Of a stretch of 64,000 bases of DNA, positions 1 through 12,100 are shown in pieces. Both the position numbers and the translations under genes were made by a program. This stretch comes from Thermothelomyces thermophilus ATCC 42464. Its lineage: Eukaryota > Ascomycota > Sordariomycetes > Sordariales > Chaetomiaceae. Where the stretch lies: contig NC_016473.1 of the NCBI RefSeq assembly GCF_000226095.1, forward strand, positions 3,720,001 through 3,784,000, given 5' to 3'. The stretch's first letter is position 1. Every line of letters begins with the position of its first letter. The notes under the pieces are model-generated. The model did not search any database. It saw nothing but the letters and a program-made list of their open reading frames with translations, and had not been told where the DNA came from.

Positions 1-833
1 ACGCCGTCATGCGCCCGCGGAAGCCCTCAGTGGTCGAAGTCACTTCGGAGAAGGAGAAGATGTGAATGCGTTCGATTGGGGGGGGGGGGGGGGAGGGGGG
101 ACGACGTGTGAGCAAGGAGATGAAAAGCGCCCCACGCGCCAGGCCGCATCGATCTGTGGGTGCCGTGATCGCGATACGAAGAACGTCCCACGCCCCGGGG
201 TAGCGACGGTTTCTGTTTGGAACTTGATGAGACAGGACATGGGACGCCAGATTGAATACGACGGGCTAAGGACGCCAATCTATCTATAGGGGAGGGCTAG
301 TTGATCAGCTGCATGTTTTGGGTCTCTGCGTTTGTTTGTTTGTTTGAATTTTGGGAATCACAGCGTTGGTAACTTTTCTCATCTTAGGGGAGAAGGGAGA
401 GAACATGATGGGTCAATCTGGGTCGCGAGAGTTGGGGCGTCTTAGGTGGTTCTAGATGGGATGCGGAATGACAGCTGTAAGACCGGCATTCTTGGGAATA
501 TCGGAGCAGCTGCCTGCCGGGCCAAGATTCTGAGGTCATTAGGCCAAAGGGTGGGGGGCAAGCTGGTTCAGGGCAGGTTAAGAGTAAACCATCGGGAGAC
601 GCTCCCTTTCCTCGTTTCTTCAAGTCCAGTACGCGTCTATTCTTGTGTGCATAATGAGATTCCCTAACGCCTATATCCCAAAACGTTGAACGACCCATCG
701 TGACCCAAGGAAACATGAACGAGCTCTCTTCTTGACGAGCCGGGCGGCCACCCACGCGTCCTCCCGACATGGGCGAGTCGGTGCCATTCCTCCCGTCGCA
801 ATCCTCCTTCCCTCGCCGAAGCAGCACGCCCCA
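1..833. other. Intergenic, left edge
   Basis: No gene is recognised. It holds a G-rich run (16 G at 78-93, then A and six more G) and a short (TTTG)n tract near 333-345. The right part is the 3' flank of the Sec72-like gene. Short open frames here are mutually overlapping, lack domain-like sequence and look like chance. Confidence 0.6.
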
Positions 834-1460
834 TCAGGCATCCCTCTTCGCCTTCTCCTCCTCCAGTTTCGCATCCACCTCTTTCAGCAACTCAATGAGC
901 TCCTTCTCCTCGCCTTCGAACTCGAGCCCCCGCGCAACCCACTCCCTCGCCTCGGCCAACCTGCCCATCTCGACGAGGCAGCGCCCCCTCCGGAACCACG
1001 CTTTGGCGTTGCCTTGCCGCTTGGCCTCGACGCTGGCCTCAGCGTCGACGGCCGCCTCGGGCCAGTTGCCCAGCTGCATGTGCGCCTGCGCGCGGTTGCT
1101 GTACAGCGCGTGCACCTCCTCGCGCACGAGCTGGCTCGGCTCCCAGGCCGGGCGCGTCAGCGCCATCTGCAGCCCGAGGGTGTAGAACTTGATCGCCTCG
1201 GCGTACCGCTGCTTGCGGTACTCGGCGTTGCCCGACTCGCGCAGCTTGTTGATGTTGGCGCTGCGCTTCGGGTTGACGGGCACGGGCGGCGGGGGCACGG
1301 TGTGCGGCGCGTCGAGGGCGTGGAGGGAGCGGTGGAGGGAGTTGAGGGCGGCCAGCTCTGCCTCGAGGGCGCGCGAGGCCGGCGTGTGTGCCGCGCTGAT
1401 GGCTTTGGACTTGGGGTCGATTTGCAGCGGGATGAAGTCAAAGGTGTCTAGGTCCGACAT
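834..1460 (-). CDS. SEC72: Sec72-like ER translocation subunit (TPR protein)
   Basis: Single exon, 208 residues. Family knowledge: Sec72 is a cytosolic peripheral subunit of the Sec62/Sec63 complex, which drives post-translational import through the Sec61 channel; its TPR domain binds Hsp70 tails. Sequence: an N-terminal region opening MSDLDTFDFIPLQIDPKSK is followed by a proline-rich linker (about 54-64). Three TPR-like helical pairs follow at about 70-100 (ESGNAEYRKQRYAEAIKFY), 118-148 (ALYSNRAQAHMQLGNWPEA) and 152-182 (AWFRRGRCLVEMGRLAEA). The tail is a charged coil rich in E and K. The length is close to that of the yeast protein (193 residues). The start is the first in-frame ATG and gives the expected N-terminus. 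A different small TPR co-chaperone is the main alternative. Confidence 0.85.
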   Translation of the reverse strand: MSDLDTFDFIPLQIDPKSKAISAAHTPASRALEAELAALNSLHRSLHALDAPHTVPPPPVPVNPKRSANINKLRESGNAEYRKQRYAEAIKFYTLGLQMALTRPAWEPSQLVREEVHALYSNRAQAHMQLGNWPEAAVDAEASVEAKRQGNAKAWFRRGRCLVEMGRLAEAREWVARGLEFEGEEKELIELLKEVDAKLEEEKAKRDA

Positions 1461-2208
1461 GATGGCGAAAGGCGCGTTGCAGCGGAGGAGGGTGAGGTGA
1501 TGTGTGTGCGAGCGCGGTTGGGAATCCTGGAAATCCGAACTGCCGTGTATCTCTCTCCCAAAGAAGAGAAGACTTGGGGTAAGAGCTGCAAAGGTGGCGT
1601 AATTGAGCGACTATCTGGGTGACTTCAGCTCTCGGTCGTAGTGGTAACAGAAAATTCGCCGGGAGAGTACGGGATCAAAGCATGGAGTATGATTCTTCGT
1701 ATTTGTCGTTGCATGTGGGTTGGATATTGGGTGTCAGGTCGACTGCAGACTGCCAGAAAAGGACAGCTGTGAATTGGCCTACCACTGCATACCACATTCG
1801 CAAGTCCCTGGCTTCCCCCAGATTCTTATCTTATCGTGCTTGCTGGCTTGTGCAACAACATCCCGATGACTAAGCCATCTCAACAGGACACACACTTTGC
1901 CACTTTACCCCTGGCTCCAGTAAACAGTTCCCTGCACCTGGAATGACGGGAGTGCGAAATGCCCGAGGCCTGTAGTAAGAAAAAGAGTGAAGGACGAGAA
2001 TAAGTATTCCCGGTGGGCAGGTGGAAGGTGCAAGAATGGCACCAGATTTCACTCAGTTCTAACAAAGCCATATGCACACGGTCATCCACTTGTTAAAAGC
2101 CGGAAGAAGACTTTAACGCACTCAGAGCTGCAGTTTCGGGAACGCACAAGTTGCCGCCCTGTACAGTTAAAGGATACATGACCCTCATTCTAGTTCAAGC
2201 CGCCACGT
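1461..2208. other. Intergenic between Sec72-like gene and Zn2Cys6 gene
   Basis: This stretch carries the upstream region of the Sec72-like gene and the 3' flank of the regulator to its right. It is mildly AT-richer than the flanking exons. I see no gene, RNA or repeat in it. Confidence 0.55.
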
Positions 2209-4617
2209 TCATTCCCTGCCAACACTCGGCCTAGCACAGCTGAATATCTCTGGTGGCTTCCAATACCCCTCGGACGATTGGTCTGTCACGAACATCTTAG
2301 AGATCCAAAGGAGCTCATTTTCCCAACAGCCTTGATCAGGCGTCGTTGGAATCAAAGGCACTAAGCTGGTATGAGTAACCCTCACGATCCTCAAGTAGCC
2401 AAACAAAGCATCAGCAAGGCACTCACATCTTTCCCTCAATAGACTCACGGTAACCTTGAGGCACTCGACTTGGTCGGGCTCAAGAGACATCAGTGTCGAC
2501 TGTCCAATGTCATCCCAGTCCAAGTTCATGAGGTCGCAACGCTTGAAGTATTGCCAACGGGCTAAGAGCATGGCGGCGCTGTGGTGCACGTTCTCGACGA
2601 AGCCAGTCAGTGGATTGTCGAGGTTCCCGTACCTGGTGTCCTACTGAGCCATTAGCCAGTGTCACATCGGAGAGTCGAGCAAAGGAGTACTCACAAGCTG
2701 TTTGCCTCTAGAGTACTGTTTGGCGTGACGATACCGATCTTGAGAAGTCCGAGCGACCTGGTGGAGCAGGAGAAATGTTGCCAAGAAGACGGTAAACCAG
2801 GCCTCTTTGTTGCTTGACGCAAGGAAAGTATCGAAGGTCCGGAGAACTTCTGGGGCCAGTTTCTTGTAGATGCACTCGTGCCGTATGCTGTCAAACTGGG
2901 CAACGATCATTCGGGATACCAGAATCTTGCCGCGATGCGGGTTGTTGGGGCCAAAGCCTGGGCGCAAGCCGAGATTCTCGTCGCCGTCGAGCCAAGCTGA
3001 TCCCGTCCCATGTCCTGAGAAGATGTGGTGAGTGCCACATCTTACAGTAGACTTCAAGGGAAGGTATCACTTACGTATCGCAAACCAAAGCCGGACGATT
3101 TTTAGCAAGAAGTCCTTCTGGTCTGGATATTTCCTCGCGTTTGCCGTTCCGCTGTCGTCTCCGGATTGGGCGAAGGACTATTGAGGAGGTTAGTATGAAT
3201 AGAGGAGCTCACGCAGCACTGAATCATACTGAGGACGGATCGCAATGTGCCGCAATCGTATGGAACACGTGCTTCACGAGATCGTCCGACTCTTCGCCGA
3301 CTGTCCGCAGCCCTTCGAGGGCGTAACGCTTGACGTACGCGCTGAACTCCTTAGCTGTTTTCTCAACATCGGCGAGGCAAAACGCGCCAGTATCCTGAGC
3401 CACAGAAACGCCATTCTCCAAATAGCACCAATGTGTCTTGTCGGTTTCCCTCGGTTTGAAACGTCGAACCTTGAGGCTCATCGGGTGGTGACAGAGTCCC
3501 TGTGATATTCTTATCTCTATGGGCTCGTCATTATAGTCAACTATGTTGACAAGCTTGGTGTGGTCGAAACGAGTGGTGTAACCCAAGCCACCTGGACGGT
3601 ATATGGTCATCGAAGTCAACTTGAACCGGACGCAAGGAATGTAATGAATCGTCTTCTTCGAGTCCCTTCGGACTCTGCGACACGTCTCACAAGGGGCGAG
3701 TGGGTTACTCTTCTCGCTTTTGTTCGGAACGCACTTCGACACAATCAGTTTCGGCGTGCTACCTGAAAGACATGCCAATGGTCATCACTTACACGAATCC
3801 GCTGGTTACGGCACCGCAGACAGGCACCGATGATCCGCGTGTTTGATGTCTGCCTCCGCAGCTCTTCCTCGAACCGATCTCGCTTCTTTCGGTCGCGCGG
3901 CCTTTCGTTGTCAAGATGATCCTCCGACGCGTCCGCGCAGTTGGAGTTCACCGGCGCATGGGCGAGCGCCGATCTTCCCTCGCCCGCATCAGCGAGTGTG
4001 GAAAGCTTTCCTGTGGCCCAGGCTTCATGATCCAGTTGTTGGTCGATCTGGCCATACGGTTCCTGAATGGCTCGTGTTGAAGTAACTGCATCATGGTTCT
4101 GGGTGGGATGAAGAGGGAGATGCGGCGTGTGGATATCAAGCGCAACGTTGTCTGCAGCGTAACCAGCAACCGGCCTCGTGACACCGCCAACCGTTCCCAC
4201 CACTCCCGGCTCTTGTGTCAGGGTCTGATACGATCCTCGATGACCTGTCACCGATGATCCGTAAATCGGTTGCCCGGCAAGGATGAAAGGGTTCGCACTA
4301 TCCCAGTTCCCGGCAGGAAGTGCAGGAGAAGAAGGCAATTCTGTCCCCGAGTATGGAGGCGGAGTTGGAAGTGAAGCGAAATGGTAACCCACAGCGCTGA
4401 CCTGAGGCTGATTGATCGCTCCCTGGTTGGCAAGTGGCGGTGCGACTACAGATGGAGGCAAGGGCCGGTGATACTGTGCTACTTGTGAAAGGCCAGCGGT
4501 GACCTGGTCGACCGGTGAGCCAGCGGGGACCCCGTACAACGCTTGACCGGGGGCCGCGGTACCCCACAATGCCCGTGGCCCTGCCGCAGGTTCTCCAGGG
4601 TGAGAGGGCCCAGGCAT
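2209..4617 (-). CDS. Zn(II)2Cys6 zinc-cluster transcription factor, five exons
   Basis: Exons: 4617-3793, 3733-3230, 3177-3075, 3014-2695, 2640-2209 (727 residues from this start). All four introns (52-60 nt) have GT..AG ends and restore one frame. The first splits the zinc cluster: ACLRCRNQRIR joins CVPNKSEK..APCETC, giving C-x2-C-x6-C, then C-x2-C and a later Cys (IPCVRFKL). The cluster is central (about 275-325), after a long Pro/Gln/Ser-rich region, instead of N-terminal. The conserved C-terminal part contains RYGNLDNPL, LLARWQYFKRCDL and ELLWISKMF, a layout I associate with a large Sordariomycete-specific C6 family. The start is uncertain: 4617 is the first in-frame ATG after an upstream TGA near 4700, and an extra 5' exon is possible. 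A further 3n intron after residues LLRER is also possible. Target genes are unknown. Confidence 0.75.
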
Positions 4618-7600
4618 CCAATGTTGTGTTTCGGGTATTGGCACCTCTGCTCCTGCTGCTGCCGCCGCAAAAACACACGGGGGGCCTCGTCAAGGCTTGC
4701 TGATTCTGCCGGCATAATCTGGTTGGACATGTGCTGTACATACAAGTTCCCGGGCAAGTCTGGAGCTTGGCTCGCCGCCGCCAGCCCCGATATGTCGTGT
4801 CCATGGCTAGCGCCGGGAGTTTCCAAGCCAAGAGAAGGCCCTATATGCCGCGCATCGACATCTCTCTGCGGTTGCTCGACGTTCGCCTGCTTTCGAAAGA
4901 CTCCTGTACAGTCTATCTCTGTCGGTCGGGTAGTTGCATTCGCTGGGCTGCTCGGTAGCGCGCTCGGGACACCCTAGGATTGCGAATCTGATGTTAATCA
5001 CGGTTCGAAACTGCTTTAGTAATAATAAGCGGAGTTAAGAGCGGGAGGTGGTGATCATGTACGGTTGCATGCGGAGGCGAAGACAAACTCGCGGCATTCA
5101 TTTTCGTTGACGATGTGCATCTAATGCCTCTCAACCAGGCGTTCCAGTCAGCCCCTCCCGGCTGCCAATCCCCCAGAGACCTTGGGCGCAGCACCGGCGA
5201 GGCAGCGTAGATTGTGACGGTTCCGGTGCCGTGGCTTCGGATATGGTCGGTGGTTACTTCTAATTGGCGGCTAAAGACAGGAAGCACGTTGTTGGATGTC
5301 GCGAGAGCCGCGTCTTGGATTGCCTTCGCAGCCGGTGTGGGTGGTACAGCCGCAACAGGATGTTGAATTCAACATCCGAATGGGGCGAAAGGTCCCGAAC
5401 TGGCCAACGGGTTTTTTCTCAATACGGAAAGGCTGCGCGAGCCGAACCGCAAAGACGGCAACCCAGGTGTCACAGGCGCAACCGCAAGGGAGATAAGAGC
5501 AGGGTCTTCTTGGTTGTCTGGGGAAGTTACAGGCGCAGGATGTGAGAAGCAAGACCAGGGTCGGAAGGAAAGACAAGCCGTGACTCGGGCAGCGAAGATC
5601 GCGTGCCAAGCAAGAAACTTGCAACGCCCTTTTTTAAAGTTCAGCCTTGTCAGCAGCCGGCACACAATGTGGCGTCAGTTGCTCCCTGGTCCTAGACAAG
5701 CTGACACCTTGTCGAGCTCGTCCAACATACAACACTGCGAACACAACAAAATCAAAGATCTGATCCGTAATTGCTGTAAAGACGGACAGGAGTCAATCAC
5801 TTTTGGGCGCTGCTCTTGCAACCAGTCAGCACTGGATTTTGTCCTCCTGTGGATATAAGCATTGCCTCTGAGATCACGGCAGACAGAATATCACAGTCGC
5901 GATTGTGGGCGGAAAAGCGGCGGATTGGCCGCGAGGTTCTTGGAGAGATGTTGATGGTTTGTTATCAGCAGCAGTCTGAGGCAGAAACGAAGTCCGCAAG
6001 TGGGCGCCTTGGTAGGCTCTCAAAAACACATCTCGCTGCTCGGTTCAGTGCGCACCCTACAGGCTCCGTTACACCGGTTGACTGAACTGACTCTTAGATT
6101 TGCAAGTACGGAGTAATTAAGTAGAGCAGTGCTAAAGTTTGAGCGCCAAAAGCGCGCCCCTGGTTCCTTTTGTTCAGAAACGATAACAACAGGTGTCTGA
6201 ATGGCGACCGATGAGTATGCAGGCAGCTGCTCCTGGCCTGCCTGATCCAACTGGGTGCATGATCCGCTCTTTTTTTTTTCCCCTTTGAAGGAAATAAATT
6301 CTTGAGCTGTTCTTTTCGTGCTCCTGTTCTCGTCCTACCCTGGGAACAGTTCAAGGGGCAACGGGACCTCTGGCAGGCATGTCAACATTCGGATACCCAA
6401 TTCTCATCTTCTCGGACAGCAAGTAGAAGAAATTTAAGTCGAGGCAGTGAATCGATAACAATAGAAAGGATCGCACAGAGCATACGAAGCAGACATGGCT
6501 CCGGGGTGGGCAGATTCCGGCGGGTCTTTTCTAATAAGCCAATCCATATAAAAAGAAACTGGTCAGGAAGGAAAACAGGGGGAGCAACGGTCCTGCAGAT
6601 TAAAAACAGGGTCCTCCATGTCAAATAGCTCCCGCAGATCTTAGAGCGTCGCTCAATCGTGCGCGGTGTTAGCGGTCCGTTCCGATCCGGCAGGATATCC
6701 CTAATAGCTAAAGGCCGTTAGTCAACCCCAGGACCTTCACCGCAAGCTGGCCCAAGCGGTAATAAGGATGCGCTGCATTTAGCAATCTCCGATAGCCTTC
6801 TAGCGGCGCTGAGAGACGGACCGGAGGATTTGCGTTTCTGGGTTTTGCATTGTTATCACCGAGGGCGAAGGCGCAATGAACACGAAACCGAAAACCAGTC
6901 TCGTGGCGTTATCCAGCAGACTGCTGGAGCATCAGTCCCCGGACATCTGCCGAGTCGCGAGGGGAGCCTCTCCTCCTGCGGAGAGGACTGCCGACTATTC
7001 AGCAAGTGATAACGCAGGGTCGTGGTATGTATCAGCTGAGCTGCTCGGCCCGAGCGCTCTACCATTCGATCGACTTATTTGACGCATCCAGCTATTCCTA
7101 ACCTTCACCGGTCAACTCAGACTATCGGGCAACCCTCCTCGGCAAGCCGAGTCCGACTGTAACTCTGGAAACGGCCTGCCGTCCACTCGTCAGCCTGTTG
7201 AGTGCCACGCCGCGGTACCGTACTTGAGCACTATCCCAACTGTCCACACATCCCATGCCTAATCAGACCCTCTTTGCGTCCGTCACGTCGGAGCCCAAAT
7301 AACGGAGACCGGCGGGGCAACCTCCCACGCGCACTGGATACGACCTTCGGAACAGTACCATCTGCCCTTCGACAGGCGGCGGCATGATCAAAGTGCAAAA
7401 TTCGACGCGGCAGGGACATTCACCGTACTCCATCCTCGGCCCTTCCCCCCCGCGCCCCCTCTTTCCCTCCCAGTGGCCCGTCTGGCCGACCAGCCGCATA
7501 TCCATGGTTTAACGCTCCGCGGAGAGCCCACAACGACAATGGAACACGCAGTATTTAAATTCGTCGATCTGCCACTATTACCACTATATCCTGTCTTGGG

Positions 7601-7716
7601 AGCGGTTCTCTCGCCATACGGGCTCCACATCCGCTATCGGGACATCACTTCAGTACGGTTCGATAATTACAACATATATTCTCGGACACACGGTGCAGGC
7701 CCAAAAGCCTTGAAGG
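4618..7716. other. Intergenic, about 3.1 kb
   Basis: No gene is recognised. The stretch is the upstream region of the Zn2Cys6 gene and of the dioxygenase gene, which diverge. It may hold a 5' exon of the regulator (4700-4830 contains a GTATGT donor and a pyrimidine-rich, CAG-rich acceptor area). An AT-rich patch at about 6090-6560 contains one TACGGAGTA word (6107). Open frames at 5271-5624 and 5514-5858 are on opposite strands, overlap, and look like chance. Confidence 0.5.
5358..5377. repeat. 20-bp perfect palindrome
   Basis: GGATGTTGAATTCAACATCC equals its own reverse complement over all 20 bases, with no loop. It lies about 740 bp upstream of the annotated start of the Zn2Cys6 gene. A dimeric DNA-binding protein site is possible, but nothing else supports a function. 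Confidence 0.7.
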
Positions 7717-9186
7717 ATGGATAAAGCACTTCGATTCACCGAAGGTCACCCGATGTTCTGGACGTCTAACGCCTTCGCCACCGTCGAGGGGTCTAGTGAC
7801 GCACCAGGGCACGTCTATCAAGTCGGAAAGCAAGGCGCGGATGAGGTCGACGCGGCCTTGGGACCATTCAGGAGTCAGTGCAGCACATGATGCCGGAACC
7901 TGAGCTCTCCACTAATAAAGAACTAGAGTGTACATTCGACGCCGAACGCGTGACACGCGAGACCTTCGTTCTCCCGACGATTCAAGCCCAACTTGCTCGT
8001 GCTTCGCTCGACGTCCACGAAGGCCGGGGCTTTGTCATCGTTAGGGGTCTCGACCCGCAACGGTACACAGCCGAAGAGAACTTGACAATATTTCTGGGCA
8101 TATCCAACTACATTGGAGAACAGAGGGGCGTGCAGGACAAGATGGGTTCCATGCTGAGTAAGTACGGCTCTCTAGATGTCTAGCGTTCCCAGCTCAGCTA
8201 ATCGTCGGTTGACAACAATAATTAATAGCCCATGTCACGGATTCCAAGGTCTGGACCACGCCACCGGAAATGCGTCATGGTATACACACGACCACCGGTT
8301 TGGTATGCCGCCGCTCTCGCGAGAGACCCCGAGATTCTCCTTGCTGACTCGAGACGCTGTCAGGCTTGGCACTGTGACATGGGAGCCGATGTTCTCGCAT
8401 TGCATGTGCGATCTCTTCCCAAATCCGGCGGCAGCACCTTTGTGGCATCGTCGTGGACCATCTACAGGGAGCTGGCAGAGTCGTATCCAACAGTTCTTGA
8501 GGCACTGTGCGACGCGAACTGGCCGATCCAGGTGTAAGTACTTGGCCGGATGCCGAGTCTATTACTCCTCAGACGCACTCCGTTGATTGAATTCGTCCTG
8601 TGTCAGATCCCAGACTCAATTTCAAAGCGTCGCTAACTGCTGGGCGTTACTTAGGTCGGGGAACCCGCCGCGATACATTGTCGCGCCGCTCCTGCATGTT
8701 TCCGATGATAAGATTCTGATCAGTGTCGACCCAGGACGACTGGGCCTTCATCCTGCAACAGCCAAGATCGGAACCGAGCCCCCTGTCCCTGCCTTGAGCC
8801 AGCAGCAACTCGAGGCTCTCGGAGTTCTTTCCGCCCTGGCAACCAAGCACCGATTTTGCCTGGACCTGAAGTTGGGCGACATTGTCTTCATTAACAACCT
8901 CGGTCTCCTGCATGCTCGTGACCCCTACGTCGACCCCGCGAACGGCCCCGGCCGTCATCTCGTCCGCCTGTGGCTGCGGAACCCAAAGCTGGCTTGGACC
9001 ATACCACAGGCGATGCGTCCTCCCTGGGAAGCTGCATTCGGCCCTAACGGTAAAGGCTTCCCGGGGCTCGAGAAGCGGTATCCTGTTGAACCGAGCCTGG
9101 TGTACAAGCCACCAAAGTACACGGCGGGTTCGGCCGCTTTCGTCCTTGAGGACGGCGAAGACGTCAACGCCGAAGGATATATTTGA
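7717..9186 (+). CDS. TauD/TfdA-family Fe(II)/2-oxoglutarate dioxygenase, five exons
   Basis: Exons: 7717-7873, 7921-8157, 8229-8302, 8364-8533, 8655-9186, giving 389 residues in one frame. Introns are 47, 71, 61 and 121 nt. Family knowledge: these enzymes couple 2-oxoglutarate decarboxylation to hydroxylation; TauD acts on taurine, but the fungal relatives' substrates are mostly unknown. Sequence: the HxD of the iron triad is WHCDMG (H159, D161), completed only when the third intron is removed. The distal His and the 2-oxoglutarate-binding Arg are in GRHLVRLWLRN (H314, R318). KGFGVIRGL-like sequence (GRGFVIVRGLDPQRY) and NWPIQ..GNPPRYIV are family hallmarks. The first intron is only 47 nt with a weak AAG acceptor, but joining it gives ADEVDAALGPFR-KLECTFD, as the family expects. 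Without it the gene would start at ATG 7887. It stands alone with no visible pathway partner. Confidence 0.85.
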
Positions 9187-12100
9187 TTTCCCGCCACCTT
9201 CACCGATGGACACGAGCTTCAAGAAAGCGAAAGCCCTTACGGACATGTTGATTTATGCTCATCTGTTTGTTCGCCAGTGTTTTCTCTCTTCCGTTTCCTC
9301 TCCTTTTTTTTCTTTTTTTTTCTTTTTTAACTTTTTTTCTTTTTATCTTGTTTTTCTTTTTTGCCGTGTTCTTCGTTGGTTTGTTTGCCACATGCCAATA
9401 TGCGATCAGAGCTGTGGTGCTCTCTCAGGCGATTGAACCCCTCTCGCGACTTCGAGGGCAGCAGCAATATGATAGTTATGGGAGTGTTACCGACTCTATC
9501 GGCTGGAACAAGTCAAAATGCGGCTGCTGTCACTGACAGCGTCTGAGAGAAGCTCTTTGATTGCGACTTCACGGTCCAGTCCAGGGCTTTCGAAATGTCA
9601 ATACTTCGTATCGCGGTACATCAGCTTGCTTGCTCCGAGCCTACTGTCATGAGCTCCCACCAATCTCGTTCTTGCCGACACGACACAGTGTCTGATGGGG
9701 TCGTCGGTTAGGATTTCTTGGCTCTAGTTTTGGGCACATACTCCCGGCTCGGACTCCGGATACCTTTCCCTTCTTCTTCGACTTCCCACGAATAGAGGGC
9801 AGCAGCACGGCAACATCTTGAAGAATGGAACTCTCACCTGTCCCGTCAAGTGGCCATCGGTCAAAAGGGTGGCTGGCACTCAAACATCATCAACCTGCAC
9901 ATGACGCATGATTGGCGTATGGTCATGACCCCTTCCAGTGCTGCTGCGGTTGGCGCTCCCTTTCTGTTCGGAATGCAATTTTAGGTAACTGAGCGGCCCA
10001 TGTCTTCTCTATCCTGCCAGTCCGAGTGGACAGGAGTGAAGTTGGGCCGCCCTTCAATCCGAAGGCGTCCATCCGGGTGCGACCTTGCTTCAAGCGTCTA
10101 GTGGTTAAGCTCAAAAAAAGAGGCAGCCTTGCTCCGCGGTCGGGCACCCCGTTCGAATGCGGTGCTAACCGACGTGCTTCCTGTCGAATCAATTGCAGGC
10201 TTGTTGGTCGTTCTTTCTAAATCTCTTGCTTTGGGTTTCTTCCGTGGGCAGTGCTAGTCCGCGATCGCCGTACTGACCTCGTGTTCATTGGCAGGTTATG
10301 GGGTATTATTTTAGCCCACTCGGCATCGTCTTTGCCGTTCCGCGGGATTCAGTTGACGTTGCCCCGATCCTCCCTGTCTTGATCACAAGGGTGGCGGGAT
10401 TTGTCATGATAATTAGACAAGCAGTAACCGAGGAGCATGTGCTCCGGTATGCCTATCCTTCGACGTTAAACATTATCCACTCCGTTATTCTCCTGGACCT
10501 AGACGAGGGGTCAGGGGGAAGAACGGGGAGGCATTTGTGTCCCGATTTATGATGAGCTTCGATAAGCCAACGCCTCCCATTCAGTTTGTGAAGACCGGTC
10601 ACATACGGAACCGAAAGACGCTAATAACAGACCTCTCTGTCAGTGCTGCCAAGCAAGATAACGTCACGGCCCGCGGGAAAAAAAAAAAAAAAAAAAAAAA
10701 AACTGACATGATTCGGCCCGGCCCCTACGAGCCTAAAAGGACCGGCCCACCGTCCTACCGTGCAGGGTTCCCGCACTTCTAGCCAATCTTAAGCACAGAG
10801 TGGTGTGATGGTAACCTCGGTCATGCGGATAGTGGTGTGAAGGACTGACAGCGTGGAGGTTTCTGGGTCCGACCCCCATGCTCTCACAACCTCTACGGAG
10901 TAGACAGAGAGGGGGATTCTCAATCCTCGCTTCCACCAACCATAGCTTTGCAGGACAGATCTGTAAGAGGGAATAAGGGCGCTCTCTTTCAGCCGCCTCG
11001 GCAAGCCAAGCTTGGTCGTATCCCCCTTTATCTGCATCGCGAATGACGCCCCTCCCCCCTCCCCCCCCGGCGAATGAATTGTATGTACTGTACATACGTT
11101 CATCCATTTATCCTGGCGCCAACCTCGGCAGGCCAGAAAAATAACTGTCCTCTCACGACAGCCTCTATTCACCGTATTGGAGACCTGTTCCATGCATGAT
11201 GATGGTGATGCTCATAATCCGGGGAAGAGCTGCTCTTGGCCCTGTGGGTGCCGGACGACGCATGGCAACACGCCACACCGGGTTTCTTCTTTTAGGGTGG
11301 TTCACCGGTCCTCTGCAGTGACTCGCCAACCTCGTCATGTGTTTTTCGGCTGTGTTTTTCGGCACGGAAATGATTGGGGGCTAACTTAGAGGAGCTCATC
11401 CTCTGAGCTCCGACTCCCTCCCTTCGTACCTCCCTTCGTACCTCGTGACGGTTTTCCCGCGTCCCTAGGCACACTCTCACTGCATGGCGTGATGCCTTTC
11501 GGGTCCATGCTTCGAAAATAGCTGCGGCAGGATGCACCTATTATTAATTAATTAACCGAGTTGCTCCGCCAGGTCCCTACAGAAGTTGTACAATCTACGT
11601 TGCCATGGTATTCATATACAGTACATACATATATTCAGAGCTGCACGGTTCAGATATCCCAGGTCTTTTACTCTTTTTTTTTTAATCTTCTTCTGTCCCT
11701 GGACGCTTGACATGCCTGGCCGTTATGTGGAGGCCTGGGCAAACTAGCTGGCTAAGGGTGAAGTCGTTGAAGCAGCGGCCGGCTATGGCTGCCTAGATGA
11801 TCCGGAGGAGGACTTGTTGTATCCCGTCCGTATTTTCCGGAGGGCGCCCGTGAGTTGGGGTGGCCGAAGGAATGTCCATCCGTCCGCAACACGTAGAAAA
11901 CCGCCGTCACCGTATTTAAATAATTATCTCCGGGCACACACCTGGTTCACCTCCTCGCCAGATCTCCATTCGTCCTGCCCCTGTCTCCGGACCTAGGCTC
12001 GCCCAGGCGTGGGCAACGGGATACATGCTTGCGCTGTCAACATCGTCTCTCCCCCGCCGGGAGTGTTAAACTCCGCACAAGTATTGCGGGCACTACTAAC

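Noticed and set aside
10098-10170. tRNA-like boxes (TAGTGGTTAAG and GTTCGAAT)
   Set aside because: The T-arm stem does not pair in the normal register and no acceptor stem closes the molecule.
10678-10702. A25 run as the tail of a retroposed element
   Set aside because: No target-site duplication and no recognisable LINE, SINE or retrogene body upstream.
10820-10890. tRNA-like T-arm (CTGGGTCCGACCCCCA)
   Set aside because: A plausible hairpin, but there is no matching acceptor stem or anticodon arm around it.
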